Origin: Gamsiella multidivaricata
Taxonomy: Eukaryota > Mortierellomycota > Mortierellomycetes > Mortierellales > Mortierellaceae
Length of the DNA: 64,000 nt
Assembly (NCBI RefSeq): GCF_025024155.1
Contig: NW_026251757.1
Span: forward strand, 124,001 to 188,000
Direction: 5' to 3'
The notes under the pieces are model-generated. The model did no database searches. It was not told the DNA's origin and worked only from the letters and a program-made list of their open reading frames with translations. A program made the translations under genes and the position numbers. Position 1 is the first letter of the stretch. Each line of letters opens with the position of its first letter. Of the stretch, positions 35,680 through 50,418 are shown piece after piece.

Positions 35680-37310
<1,631 letters not shown>

Positions 37311-37720
37311 GATGCTATTTCTTTGGAGCTGTCTGAATAGAGTAGGTCGGAAAGTGTGTGGATGAAGATGAGGATGTAGGGGACAACGCGAGGATATTTA
37401 TATTCAGGATCAAGGTCGTCAAGCACGTAAGTATACCGATCACGTTAAAGCGTCCTACGTCTTGTGCGCATATACACACGTATACGATACTGCGCCTCTG
37501 TCTGCGCAGTTGAACTGGATATAAAACAGCAAACTTGCAACTTATAATGCAGCATGGTAGGTGAAAACCTCGGTTTTGCTTTAATATTTCATAGGGCTCA
37601 TTACACTAGATACCGGCCATGAACTTATACGTATCTCTATTTTGCATATGCAACTCTTACTGCGCAGCCAGTCCTGGCGTATACGGGTGCATTACGCCCG
37701 AAGAACGATCGACGCGTCTG

Positions 37721-38552
37721 AGGGATCCATATCCGCAGGATAGGGTCTACGCTATTTACTATCACGATAACTTAGCGATTAGGGATCAATTGCCCTTTTG
37801 GTTTGCAATTATGGGATGTGCAAGTAAGGAGCAGTGCAGTTATGGAATAGTCAGTCAGTTTTGCACTTATAGAGTTTACTGGTCAATAAAAAACAAAGAC
37901 GGGACCAAATGGTTCCTGATCTGTTTCTTCCAATACTTCTGCACAACACTCCCCTGTACGACTCCCTAAGTCGCTCCATGCGCCAATTGTCCCATTACAC
38001 TGTACCCCAAATTGGCATATTATGAGGTCCCTCGACCAGGTAACGGCCACGGTCTTATAGCGAACGAGCGCGGAGGACAAAGAACAGCACCCCTCGGTGT
38101 CGTCGTCTAGGCACAGGAGCCAAGACAGAGTCCCTTTGACCTTGCTGATCCCTAACCCGAATCTGTCGTCGCCTTTCCCATTCTCGTAAATAGCATTTGT
38201 TATCATTCTTTTCCTTCTGCTAAGGACCAAGTGTTCCTCCGAGATCCCGTCTCCAAAGGATGTCATTGTAAGTGTTCTCGGCGTCTGGAGTCTTTATTTG
38301 TTTCTACTGTATTCCTACAACTTATCTCTAGGTCTTTTGCTTCCCAATTTACTCCTGTAGTCCTCTGTTATACGGATTGTGGTCCTCGACCCGAGACCCC
38401 CTTCCCTCGTCGTCGCTCATTTATTCGCGACATATATTTACAGTAAGAGAATTATTATTTAGAGACTTCGTTGACCAGTAGAGACCTTTATTGAGCAACG
38501 TATTTACAGCTAGTATTTTTACCTGATATAGAGCCACAACACCACACCAGCT
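37721..38552. other. Left part of the palindrome centre, unassigned
   Basis: Single-copy sequence between the left arm and the DUF6589 remnant. No recognisable gene. A TATTTACAG-flanked T/A-rich segment near 38420-38515 may be an old promoter or LTR-like piece. Confidence 0.4.
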
Positions 38553-39468
38553 CAACTGACCGATGTCGGCGAAACTCCTTCTATCCGTCGTTCAATTGAC
38601 GACGACCTGGTCGACATATTCAACATGATGACAGCGAAGAAAATTTCGCTACGCCGGCTCTTAACGGATGCCTTCAATTCGGATAACGAGCTCATCCGAC
38701 GGCCTGTTGGACAGTTGTACGTCAATAAGGGTCCTGCTGACATCGTCAAGATCTGGACCTCGAGATTCAGATCCAAGGGAAAGCACTGCGAATACGACGA
38801 CTTCACTCTATCTGCCACGGATATTGTCATTGACAGTGCAACAAATGGGCTCAAGGAACTCACCAGGATCAAGGATTTGCAACTCCCAGCCAACAATATT
38901 TCTCCCGCGACAGTCCAGAAATTTTTGTTGCGTCTGATTGAGAATCTTGGACTGCTTGGCGCGTGTCAATCCTACATGCAGTCAAGACGCATCAACAATT
39001 GTTATCGCCATTGGCAGTATGTTGATGAATCTCAGCCCCCAGAAGTCAAACTACCGACAAATGATGATGGGGCTTTATTTACACACCTTGGGGTGTCCGA
39101 AGCGCGTGATAAATGTGATCGCCGCGAGTGGTCTATCAGTGGCGCACATGACGGTCTGTTCGGCCCTCAGATCGTTAACGATGCGTGCTCTCAAGGAAGT
39201 CTGCTCCGGAATTTTGAAAACCCATGGTACCTGGTGTATGACAACATCAACATTGCGAATCGAAAATATGATCAACGAAATTATAATTTGGACGCCTTCG
39301 ACAGTGGAACAACTGCAATTATCGTGCTCGGCGAGGATATCGGCTTGGATCGAGATACAACTACCCTGCCTACCATTGCAGACTTTCTCCCCAGTGAAAA
39401 GAGCCAGGCGCACTTCAGGTGAGATACTGGGGACAGAAACACGACTGAGAGAGTATTGCGAACTAGCT

Positions 39469-39503
<35 letters not shown>

Positions 39504-40790
39504 AGTAATACTAATTCTAGCGATTGTTTATAACATAGAGCCGTCTCTCGATTCCATCTGTTCGATGCACTTCAGCGACATTTCATTACCTACCGACGTT
39601 ACTCGACCCAAGTTCATCCGATAGAGCTCCCCGAAGTCAAGGAAACAAGAACATTCCCATTACCTACGATGAAAATCAACCAGTCAACCGCAGCAGGCAA
39701 TATTGGGATCCTTGAGACAGTCATGAGGGACACGCTCAGATCGCCTGGAGAGCGGTTCAACGACCATACGAGAATCATTGTTGCAGGGGATCAGCTTACG
39801 GTATTCAGGATAGTGTCTTTGCAGGAACTGCGTGCAGCCGATACAACAAATCTCAACCAGATGCAATGGGCGGTTCCTGTAATGCAACTCTTCCACCTCC
39901 AAATGGTTCTCTGTAGTACGATCCTTCGCACTCATTATGGATTCGTTTCGACACCAGGGCCATTGGCTTATATTATATCCATGTTGGGGCGCAAGCGCCT
40001 ACGCCAAGATACGTCGAACTTTCACGCCGCAGATGAGCTAATAAGGCATACTTTCGACGCAATGGCCAGACGACTGTGGGAGGTCGAGTTCCAGCTAGAC
40101 GTCGACAACGTGGACATGTATAAGTGTGGACTGGAATCTTATTGTGAATTGCTGAAGAGCAAATCCGACATACAGGACAATGTTTTCAAGGGAGTGCAAC
40201 AGGTACAACTGTTTATTCGAGAATGATGTCATGGTCATAACCATGCTGCGCCTAGTTTCAAGAGCATTCCAACACAACTGTGTCTAGTATATAAGAGCCC
40301 TTCAAACGTAGGATTAGACAGCAATCAATCATCGAATAAACCTCTGATTCCACCCTAGAACCCCTCCGACTCCTGACTATTTGCAGGGAGCCACAGTAAT
40401 TGCTCAAAAATGTCATGCCGTCGCGGAGGAGTTCGCCAAGAAACACGGCAATGCAAATGCGAACGCGCTTTTGTTCCTCAGGGATGCGATTGTCTATATT
40501 GAACTGGATGCAGCCATCAGGATGGGGGACATCGGGCGTATCAAGGAGGCGCTGGAAATAATAACCGTCATATTGCGAAAAACTATGCGAACGAACTCTT
40601 ACGTCTGACATATGAATTTCGCCACGCATGGTCTGCACAACGGAGGGCGGCTATTTATCATTATGGCTGATAAATACCAAAGGCAAGAAGAATGCAAGGA
40701 TGCGGACTTGTATCAGGAACATAGCAATCTGCTGACAAAAGCTATTCAAGCGGCGAAGGGAAGCGATATGTCATGAGAGGTATTAGCCAG
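38553..40790 (+). pseudogene. DUF6589-family gene, broken
   Basis: Exons about 38553-39418, 39539-40202 and 40387-about 40610 keep phase (the ATG at 38625 is the first in frame). Conserved pieces: ISLRRLLTDAFNSDNELIR, NPWYLVYDNINIANRKYDQR, RIIVAGDQLTVFRI, AVPVMQLFHLQMVL, LRTHYGF and FLRDAIVYIELDAAIRMGD. This is the repeated fungal DUF6589 pattern. After about 40585 the family-like continuation NYANELLRLTYEFRHAWS lies in a different frame and is followed by further stops (about 40668-40780), so the C-terminus is frameshifted. The first intron contains a 32-T tract. Acidic positions in YDN and GDQLT could belong to a nuclease/transposase-like fold; that is speculation. Confidence 0.7.
39471..39502. 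repeat. Poly-T tract (32 nt)
   Basis: Uninterrupted T run inside the intron of the DUF6589 remnant. Confidence 0.9.
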
Positions 40791-41254
40791 TTCGATATCA
40801 ACAAACGTCAATAAAAGAATAAACGGTCTGGTTCCTGAACCAGAGCCTCCTTTTCACCTAAATCACTTGTATCACATTGGCATACAACGCCTCCAAAGGG
40901 ATTGACTTCATTGTCACGACTCCTCGCCTCATCGGACATCATACATGCGAACTCCTTGCAACTACCCCCATCATTCCAAAAGGAATATAATCCTAACTCG
41001 ATCCATTTAGCTAAATAAACCCCACATTTTTTTTCCCGTCTAATCTATTTCATCTTTGTGCTATTACATCTAAAGGGAGATCCTGCACCACGAATCAGTA
41101 AGTGATCGAGGTATTCCCATGCAGAAGTCCTAATCGCGTGGCATCTCCTACTGTAAGTAGAACTAATAGAAGTGGTATATAATTTGTTGTTAGATTTCTT
41201 ATATGGTAGTATGTTTTAGTTTATAATAGTAGTTGACATTCGCCAGTGCCTGCG

Positions 41255-41585
41255 GATATCGACATCAGAAGAATAACAAGCTCATCCTAGGGCCTACATT
41301 ATCTTCAGCCAAGGTCCTTGTCTGGCCAACACCGGTGTTCCGTTTGCTAAAGATTTGTTCAGCGAGGGCTTCGGAAAGCTGACAGCAGGATGCTTCCAGG
41401 CCTTTGTCGAAAACAATATAGCATACGAGGGTGATGAAGACATGGCAGGCGTTCTCGCAAACCTTGCGAAGGAGTATACTACCTTCTATTTCCCTGAAAA
41501 CTTAGAGACGGATGAATATAATAGCTCGGATTCAGATGTAGATGAAGTGTTTGCGCAACGGTGGAAAGACCTCAAAGGTAACTGA
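41255..41585 (+). pseudogene. Acidic-tailed ORF fragment in the palindrome centre
   Basis: From about 41320 the frame reads LANTGVPFAKDLFSEGFGKL, with a 76-codon stretch from the ATG at 41355 ending in an acidic tail (DEYNSSDSDVDEVFAQRWKD). It is preceded by a possible splice acceptor near 41246-41250. Upstream exons could not be joined. It lies between the DUF6589 and RecQ remnants, so it may be a third cargo gene or the end of another repeat. Family unknown. Confidence 0.35.
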
Positions 41586-41679
41586 TTTATTATTTTTGCG
41601 GTCAACAATTTACATTCAGTACGCTAAACACTTAATCGCGGTGGGGATAACACTATATATCTCAACTGTCGTTGTGCTT

Positions 41680-43300
41680 TCTACGTTTTCTTTTTGTTCC
41701 TGTAGTAAAGTCTATGGAAGTCGAATTTATGAACGTGACCTTTGAACTTGCTGTGGATTTTGGACTTTGAATAGCCTGGACGCGACCAAGATTATCTGTT
41801 CCATTCCCATCGATATTGAACTGCTGTCGTTGGTGCTACGGTAGTATACTTGTCGGACGTTTAGCGTTGATATTCTCGTTCAGTCCGATAATAGTGGCGG
41901 CGAGCTCTTTTAAAAGACCATCGCTCATAGGTGTCCAATTGATAAGCGACCGTATCGAATCGGGTGCCGTGACTTTTGCACATCTCTCACTCAACCTCTC
42001 GATTAAATCGTCCTCCGATTCTAAGAAACAACCAAACTGGCTTGTAGTCCCTTTTATGCACCATCAATCTCCAATTCCTTATGGGCTCCTTGGCAAGTTC
42101 CTCCTGCTCTGACGCTCGCGTTGGTGCCCGAACCTGTGATATGACATCGATATGGATATCCTTGTAGGAAACCTGCGACTGCAGATGAACCGGGTGGCAA
42201 AAATCGCAATAGCTTCCATTAGGTTGATTCTTGTTACCAAATACCTCATTAAAGACTTTCCGGCGACATCCGTCGGTCATGATATACTGCGTGAGGTTTG
42301 GGTCGGCAAACTTGGTGTCATTGGACGACGGTAGTATTAATAAAATACCGTGATCCTTGAGTTGCGGGTTGTGAGCTGCACGGCCAAGACGCTGCACAAT
42401 AGACGAGATACTGGAGTCCTTGCATGGCTTGTCGCTTGCAACTTTCGGACGCGTCGGCGATCTTATTCCTGTCGGCAGGTGGCGCCAATTTATTCAAGTA
42501 GTTGGACTATTTCACGGTCTCCACCCGACTCTCGGAGTAGGCGATGGTTTTCTTGAAACCGAATAGAAAATCAAGCATTTTGAATTCCTCTTTATGCCGA
42601 AAGTACTGGACTTCCAATCTGATATTGGCGCGATCGTTACCGACGTTGATGACCTTGACTCTCGACCTGAAATGAGTCAGCTTCTTGAGATCCACTAGAA
42701 TCTACGGTGGAAGAGTAGCCGATACAGCAATGAGCGCTACCCCACGGGGTATCCTCGAGTGCAGCTCTGCGATACGACCATATGACTTTCTGAAATCAGT
42801 GCCCCAAGCACTAACACAGTGAGCCTCGTCCAAGACAATCACTTGCAGTCGCTTTTGCCATTTAGGATTAAGCCAGACTCTTTCAGGCAAAGGCTTTCAA
42901 AGATGATCCCCGGCGTCACGAAAACTGCCCTAGACTTTTCATTGGCCAAGTCGGCAATCATGTCCTGTTTGAAGCCTTCTACGTTGAGAAATGATATGCT
43001 GCTGATGACCAGTTATTGGAGCTTCTGTTGCTGTTCTGGAGATCACAACAATGATGCGGTTGCTCCAGATCACGAAGGGGAGAAAGTAAAGAAGGGTCTT
43101 ACCCAACCGCATCCAGTAATAAGGATGCAGTCTTGGCAAAGGCTTGAGGGAGACGTTGAATGTACCCTGGCATTGTTTGATGGCCGCTTGAAGGAAACGG
43201 TTTTTCGATGGCTATTTGGCGCTTGCCCCCGAAGAAATCATCCCCCTAACCTCTCTTATGTCCCTCAATGCAGCCTTCGGTACGTCTGGAGGGATCTGGT
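41680..43300 (-). pseudogene. RecQ-like helicase, broken
   Basis: Minus-strand pieces in helicase order: MRLGKTLLYFLPFVIWSNRI (motif I region), then in a shifted frame FKQDMIADLANEKSRAVFVTPGIIFESL, then VIVLDEAHCVSAWGTDFRKS (DEAH box) with LIAVSATLPP (motif III), then FFGFKKTIAYSES-like motif IV, QRLGRAAH (motif VI) and a RecQ zinc-type end CRRKVFNEVFGN...CDFCHP. Several frameshifts and stops separate them. It converges on the DUF6589 remnant. Fungal repeats often carry RecQ-type helicases (for example telomere-linked ones); no telomeric repeat is seen here. Confidence 0.75.
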
Positions 43301-43376
43301 GTCAATAAAAAAAAAGATCCTGTCTCTTATGTCCCAATTTCAACATTTTGGGAGCGCGTCACGGCCACTCCGCTTG

Positions 43377-43379
<3 letters not shown>

Positions 43380-43417
<38 letters not shown>
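43380..43417. repeat. Poly-T tract (about 38 nt) near the inner palindrome edge
   Basis: T run ending 68 bp before the right arm starts. Read on the minus strand it is a long poly-A following about 70 bp of unique sequence, like the tail of a short retroposed piece. Confidence 0.8.
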
Positions 43418-43418
<1 letters not shown>

Positions 43419-43800
43419 GCCCGCACAGAACCTGAACCTGAATGTCCTTAGATTATTCGCAGTTCTCGCTCCATTGCCTTTCCGCAGACGCGTCGATCGT
43501 TCTTCGGGCGTAATGCACCCGTATACGCCAGGACTGGCTGCGCAGTAAGAGTTGCATATGCAAAATAGAGATACGTATAAGTTCATGGCCGGTATCTAGT
43601 GTAATGAGCCCTATGAAATATTAAAGCAAAACCGAGGTTTTCACCTACCATGCTGCATTATAAGTTGCAAGTTTGCTGTTTTATATCCAGTTCAACTGCG
43701 CAGACAGAGGCGCAGTATCGTATACGTGTGTATATGCGCACAAGACGTAGGACGCTTTAACGTGATCGGTATACTTACGTGCTTGACGACCTTGATCCTG

Positions 43801-43810
43801 AATATAAATA
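43801..43810 (+). promoter_or_regulatory. TATA box of the AKR gene (right copy)
   Basis: AATATAAATA about 90 bp upstream of the ATG; the mirrored site is at 37395-37404. Confidence 0.6.
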
Positions 43811-43894
43811 TCCTCGCGTTGTCCCCTACATCCTCATCTTCATCCACACACTTTCCGACCTACTCTATTCAGACAGCTCCAAAGAAATAGCATC

Positions 43895-45525
<1,631 letters not shown>

Positions 45526-45559
45526 GCTGCTTTGAAGTGTCTATACTCGCATTGGTGTG

Positions 45560-45812
45560 CCATATCGGACAGACACTTTCATAGGATCACTCTAGATAGA
45601 AGAGACCACCTGGTGACCTATATACCTATATAAAGGGAACCAGACAGCCTTATTAAAGATCCCTCTCTTGTCTCGTCTAATTGTCACAGATATTAAGTGT
45701 AGACCTTGATTTATTACAAGTACCGACTCGGTTCCTAGAACGCTGCTGTCGATGGTTTGTCTCTTCGAGACAAACTTGAGAAGGGGTACTCCCCCTGTCC
45801 AAGACTGCCATG
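45560..45812 (+). repeat. LTR-like segment in the right arm (mirrored at 35393-35645)
   Basis: Downstream of the AKR stop: TATATAAA at 45627-45634, a possible transcript-start/leader region after it, a TGT...TTACA-like stretch to about 45720, then the hairpin GTTTGTCTC-TTC-GAGACAAAC (45755-45775). The layout resembles an LTR followed by an internal leader, and it runs directly into Ty3/Gypsy coding remnants on the right side only. LTR borders cannot be fixed because no second LTR in direct orientation is seen. Confidence 0.4.
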
Positions 45813-46340
45813 ACCTTACTGCCCCCAGTTCAAGTTTTGTATCCCGTGCAGGCTCTACCGCTACTGCCCGAGTCTGCTGCCGTTGTCGACACCGAAGGAG
45901 CTCCTTGCAGCGCTCCCCACTTCGGACCAATCTTTACCCAAGCCAACTCCGCTCTTGACCCGGTTCCAGAGTGCTTGATCCAGAATAACCTTCTCCTTCA
46001 TGAGGGCTCCGTTTGTGTGCCCGATTCGTCCGATCTCAAGAAGTAGATCTTGGAAGTTTGTCTTAACTCACTCGATGTAGGACACATTGGCATTGTAAAG
46101 ACATTTGATTTGGCTTCTCGAACGTTTTATTGACCCGCCATGCGAAAGTATGTTCAGGACTACGTTAATGGATGCGACACCTGCCAGCGGAGCAAAACTA
46201 GCCACCACAAGCCCTACTGTCTTTTGTAGCCCTTGCCCATCCTTGAGCAGCCATGGGCTTCGATTTCTGTCGACCTCATCACGCAGTTACCGGAGTCAAA
46301 GGGTGCAATAGCAGCAAAGTCAAGGGTCAAGGGCAATGGT
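45813..46340 (+). pseudogene. Ty3/Gypsy pol remnant (RNaseH-integrase region)
   Basis: Frame pieces NNLLLHEGSVCVPDSSDLKK, then GHIGIVKTFDLASRTFY, PAMRKYVQDYVNGCDTCQRS, then PWASISVDLITQLPESKG, matching the linker, the zinc-binding HHCC domain and the start of the integrase core of Ty3/Gypsy elements. A tga replaces the usual Trp after RTFY, another stop lies near 46228, and the first zinc His appears lost. Reverse transcriptase and the catalytic core are missing. It is a decayed fragment truncated at the palindrome edge. Confidence 0.75.
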
Positions 46341-47243
46341 GAACTAAGAACGCGTGGAAATGAATGCTGTTCAATGATCATAAGCGGGGCATATATATGC
46401 ATGTCTATGGCCTATTGTACAATACCACAACGGTGTTATCATGGTGCCAAGCTCGATCCTGGGTCTCCACGCCGTAACTGTGCAGCTTGGCAACCGAATG
46501 ACAATCCTGTCGCATTATGCCTCAGCACATTGGAACCCAGTATATGTTCGACCAAGCATTTTTTAATAGCATTGCCTTTGTCATTCCCGCTGAGCCCTAT
46601 TGTGACCTACCTAGACTATTATCGTATTACTAGCAAATGTACGTGGCGTCCCGTAGTAGCCGTCCGAGCACCCTGACCAAGGATCCTAGAAACACATAAA
46701 TAGGGCCATAGCATCTATAGCATAGAGCCCCAGTCTGCAATACAATTATCCTTTGCCTTGTCCGTCTGCCTGCTTCCTTCTTTCCGCCATTTCCTCTGAG
46801 TCTACTCCTGACAGTTATCTTCAAAAAAACCTCCTTCTACAATGTCTCCATCAACATATATTGCACAGTGTTCAGCCCAGCCTTGATAAATCTATTGCAA
46901 GCACCAGCGATAATTATTTTGACAGTTCATTTGGAAGATCTTCTGACAATCATATCATTCTGATAATGCCGTACAAAGGCCATGTATAGGAGATTGACAG
47001 CTGTCAAGCAGATCCTGTATATTTAGGACCTGAGGGCGACCATTGGACAGAAATTGCACAACAGAGACAGACAGCTTGCGAAACTCGAACTTCAGGCCGA
47101 AATTCAATAAGGTTCGCGATTTTTTTTTTTTTTTTTTGGTGGCAACAAACGACGACCAGCGCAGTATGTCTCTCTGTCAAAAAAAAAAAAAAAAAAAGCA
47201 CCCGTGAACTGGTATTTGCCTTTCTGCTCTCTTCATCTTTCTA
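46341..47243. other. Decayed repeat-like sequence
   Basis: No gene. A second TATA-type segment (ACATAAATAGGG, about 46693-46706) followed by a CT-rich stretch could be another LTR piece. Homopolymers: T at about 47120-47137, A at about 47180-47197, the latter two nearly complementary and 42 bp apart. Confidence 0.4.
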
Positions 47244-47519
47244 TCATCCGCCCGCCTCTCTTGTCCATACTTCACCCAGTCCATTATCTTTGCGTTCTGG
47301 TATGACAGCCTGCTCAACCAGGTTGTCTCTTTGATCGCGCTTGAAACGAATCTGTTCCTCGAGCTCCTCCGCTAGGATGTCGGTGTCATGACCCAGCAGG
47401 CTGACATCGCTGTCAACGTCGTCGGTGTCGGTGTCGATGTGGCTGCCATTGTAAGTGGCGTAGTTGCCGGAGATATTGCTGTCGCTGTCATTGCCACTGC
47501 GGGGTATGCGGAGTGGCAT
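47244..47519 (-). CDS. Small acidic protein, hypothetical
   Basis: A 91-codon minus-strand frame. The N-terminal half is Asp/Ser/Asn-rich (HIDTDTDDVDSDVSLLGHD) and the second half is a charged helix (EELEEQIRFKRDQRDNLVEQ) that could form a short coiled coil. It lies at the edge of the repeat island. No family recognised; it could be a short gene, the last exon of a longer one, or chance. Confidence 0.35.
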   Translation of the reverse strand: MPLRIPRSGNDSDSNISGNYATYNGSHIDTDTDDVDSDVSLLGHDTDILAEELEEQIRFKRDQRDNLVEQAVIPERKDNGLGEVWTREAGG

Positions 47520-50418
47520 GTTTTTTAAGAGGAAGGAACGGTTGAGTTGGCGACAGTAGTGGCGAGATAGGAAAATGAGATGTCTCTACCATACGGCATG
47601 CTTTTTCATCAGGTATACTTCCATGTACGTGCTGAACTTGGGCAACCCTTTCGCAATATAAAGATATCGAAGTTCGAACTTGAAAAACTTTATTTCATTT
47701 CGGAAAATGGTTTCGCAAGCTGTCTATTCACTCAATTGTTCTTGATAGAGCATCATTCTTCTCTCAATAAATAATGGATAGTCAAACAGCGCTAGTCTAC
47801 CTGTCGATCGTAAAAAGATGATTTTACTTTTGCTTAGAGGATGGTTGACGGAATTGTGTTAGAAAAAGGGACAGATTTTTCAAGAATAGATCTTTACAGA
47901 GGAGAATGAAAAGAAACTGCAAAACTTTTGATGATACCACACAAGATATCATTCCAGAACGGGAACAAATGTGCCATTGAAAAGATAAATAATGCGCTTG
48001 GCACTTGAGTGTTTGGATGCACATGTGCTGCGCTGCGCTACCAGGTGATTTGCCAAGTCCTTAAGATGTTGAAGTACAGATTTGAGGCTATTTTGGCGTC
48101 AATAGGTCTATGCGAGGCGTTAATGGTCGGGTCTTTAGCCCGGCGGCTAAAGAAAGGAGAGGGCTGTGGATAAGATAGAAGATGGATGGTGCGGAGTCTA
48201 CGTCCATTGAGAAAGATGTGTATGAACGCTTTCATAAAAATTCCCTAGGAACGAGTTTATGTTCTAGGTGTTCATATAAAATAATTTAAGGAGGCGAAAA
48301 TGTGGGTGTTTATCTTTTTAAAGTAGTTTATCAGATCAATATAAGATGAATATGAAGTTGGATTCGTGGATCACGAAAGATTGTTTGGTCTTGGTTCTGA
48401 TGCAAGAAAACGTTTCTCCTCTCTGTCGCGTTGAAGCTGAAAGGCGAAAACAAAAAAATTCCATCATGTAAGACGCACGTGTAGTCCATGTTAAGGTAGT
48501 AATGAACGAATTGTCGGGCCGACAAAAGAGTTCCAGGGCGGTGTCTCGCATCGATGTAGCTGAATTTCAAGGTTATGGAGTTACCATTCCCCCGAGACTT
48601 ATCAGATCAGATAAAGCGAAGTTACTGCGCAAACTTATCTCTTCTGGATCTCAGAGAGCCGTCGCACTGAATTGTGAATGCAAACACGAAAAAGTCTGCG
48701 CCCTCTGTATGCGTGTGTGTGTGTGTGTGTGGGGCCAAAAAAGCCAAAATTGATGGAGAGACTAGTCTATATGTCCTTCCAACTTGCGCATACGCTGTGG
48801 AACAAAGAAAATAAGTCGAGCACATGCGCTGATCAATATCCTTGTTTGCGGTTAAATTTACGGAGGAAAAAAATAATTCAACCGAGTATCACAAACAGAA
48901 CACGCAATGCTACCAGGCAAACAGGCACTCATGATTCTTTTAATGAGTGAAACTGGCGAGGTTGCGATTCCTTTCAATTCATTGTTGGGTCGATGGGAGT
49001 GAAGGACTTAGGATGTTGTTTCCACAATCTCCGATCAATCCTCGGGATATTTTTTTTAAAATAAAAAAAGGTCGTGTTCGCGAATGATGCCCTGAGGTGG
49101 ATCATCCTGCGGACGCAACTACTGTACTCCTGCTCATGAGCGAAGAAAAAAAAACTGCTTGCATGTCGAGTATTAGCTGGGAAGGTAAGTGTGCGTGTGT
49201 GTGTGTGTGAACGACAACCTGTGGATCAGACCTTCTTCTCCGCACTCCGCGCGGATTAATCCGCATAGAGTTCATAACAGGCAATTTTTTTTTCTCCCTC
49301 TCACTCCGCCCCGGCAGGGAACGGGGACAACGCAACGCAACGCAAAGCAAAGCAAAGCAAAGCAAAGCAAAGCAAACAGAAATGGAAATAAAAAGTGATC
49401 GAGAGCGCTTGAGAAATGAGATTAAATATAGGGTTGTTGTTTACGCGGGATAACTATCTCCCGAAAGTAAATATTCTCTATTCTTATGGAGGGGGAGAAA
49501 CACATCAAAGCGAGAGATAGGATACCCTACTTTCCGTGGATGTGGTCTGTCCCTTAGGACCTCTATTTCCTTAACTGAGGTGATGTTATAGCGCGAAGGA
49601 CGATCTGGCAAGTTGAAGCAGCTGGAAGGCCAGGAGGAGTATAGGCGACTGGACAAGGGGCTGGCTGATTAGTGGTTGAGTGCAGAGCGTTCTGTAGTCC
49701 ATTGAAAAGCTTCGGACGAAAATGGGGAGTTGGCAGCGGTGGATAATCTATAATGGTTAAGGAAATGGGTGGACGCGTAGGTGCGTGGAATGGATAGAAT
49801 GGTAATGCCGGTTAGCGTCGCAAAGAGATTCACCACTTGTGTATGAAGGAGCATGGATTGGTTTCCTAATATGATATCGTCGGAAGGCAATTGTCGCCGT
49901 TGTTCCCGTCGCGCAGCCAGGGGAGAGTACAAGCATGTCATTATCATACGTTCGCAAGGGAGCGCTTTGTGTGTTGTTACGAGTGAGTGTTTGCTCTTTA
50001 TCTTTTTAAAGAGAGTCATTTTAAAAGACAACCTTGTTCGTGTTAGAGTCTGCTGCGCTCCAACTGGACACACAACAAAGTCTTGGCCTTGTTTAATGTT
50101 ATTGCTTGTTGCTGATTAGGTTGTCGAATGAGTGCATCCCCTCTAACAGAACGGGTCCCTTACGCTCTCGCCCCATCCATCGAATGGATGTGGACAGGGA
50201 TATAAATACTGGCCAAGTCCCGCCTCCCCCACACCCACCATCTTTTCTCTCTTTCTCAACAACAGCAGCTTCCCCTCTCTATAACCCCACTCGTTGCTTT
50301 TTAATAGTCTCTCAAGCGATCGCAGCCATACATCGCCGATTTCATTCGCACCAAACACCAAATCGCCTCCTTCTTGGCACGCATACACGCATCCTAACCA
50401 CCTAGTCACACAAAAAAT
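47520..50418. other. 2.9-kb region without a clear gene
   Basis: No frame on either strand looks coding. Repeats: a GT run at about 48712-48731, another at about 49189-49208, and CAACG then AAAGC pentamers at about 49328-49376. The last about 250 bp are the promoter and CA/CT-rich leader of the MFS gene. Confidence 0.5.
50201..50210 (+). promoter_or_regulatory. TATA box of the MFS gene
   Basis: TATAAATACT about 210 bp before the ATG, followed by a C/T-rich leader. Confidence 0.6.

Noticed and set aside
37619..37969. 116-codon plus-strand frame crossing the inner left edge of the palindrome
   Set aside because: Its first part is repeated in the right arm as an unrelated continuation (43359-43586 minus), so the frame is a chance run across a junction.
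49328..49376. Possible CRISPR-like short repeats
   Set aside because: Simple CAACG/AAAGC pentamers without spacers; no CRISPR array is expected in a fungal nuclear genome and none is seen.
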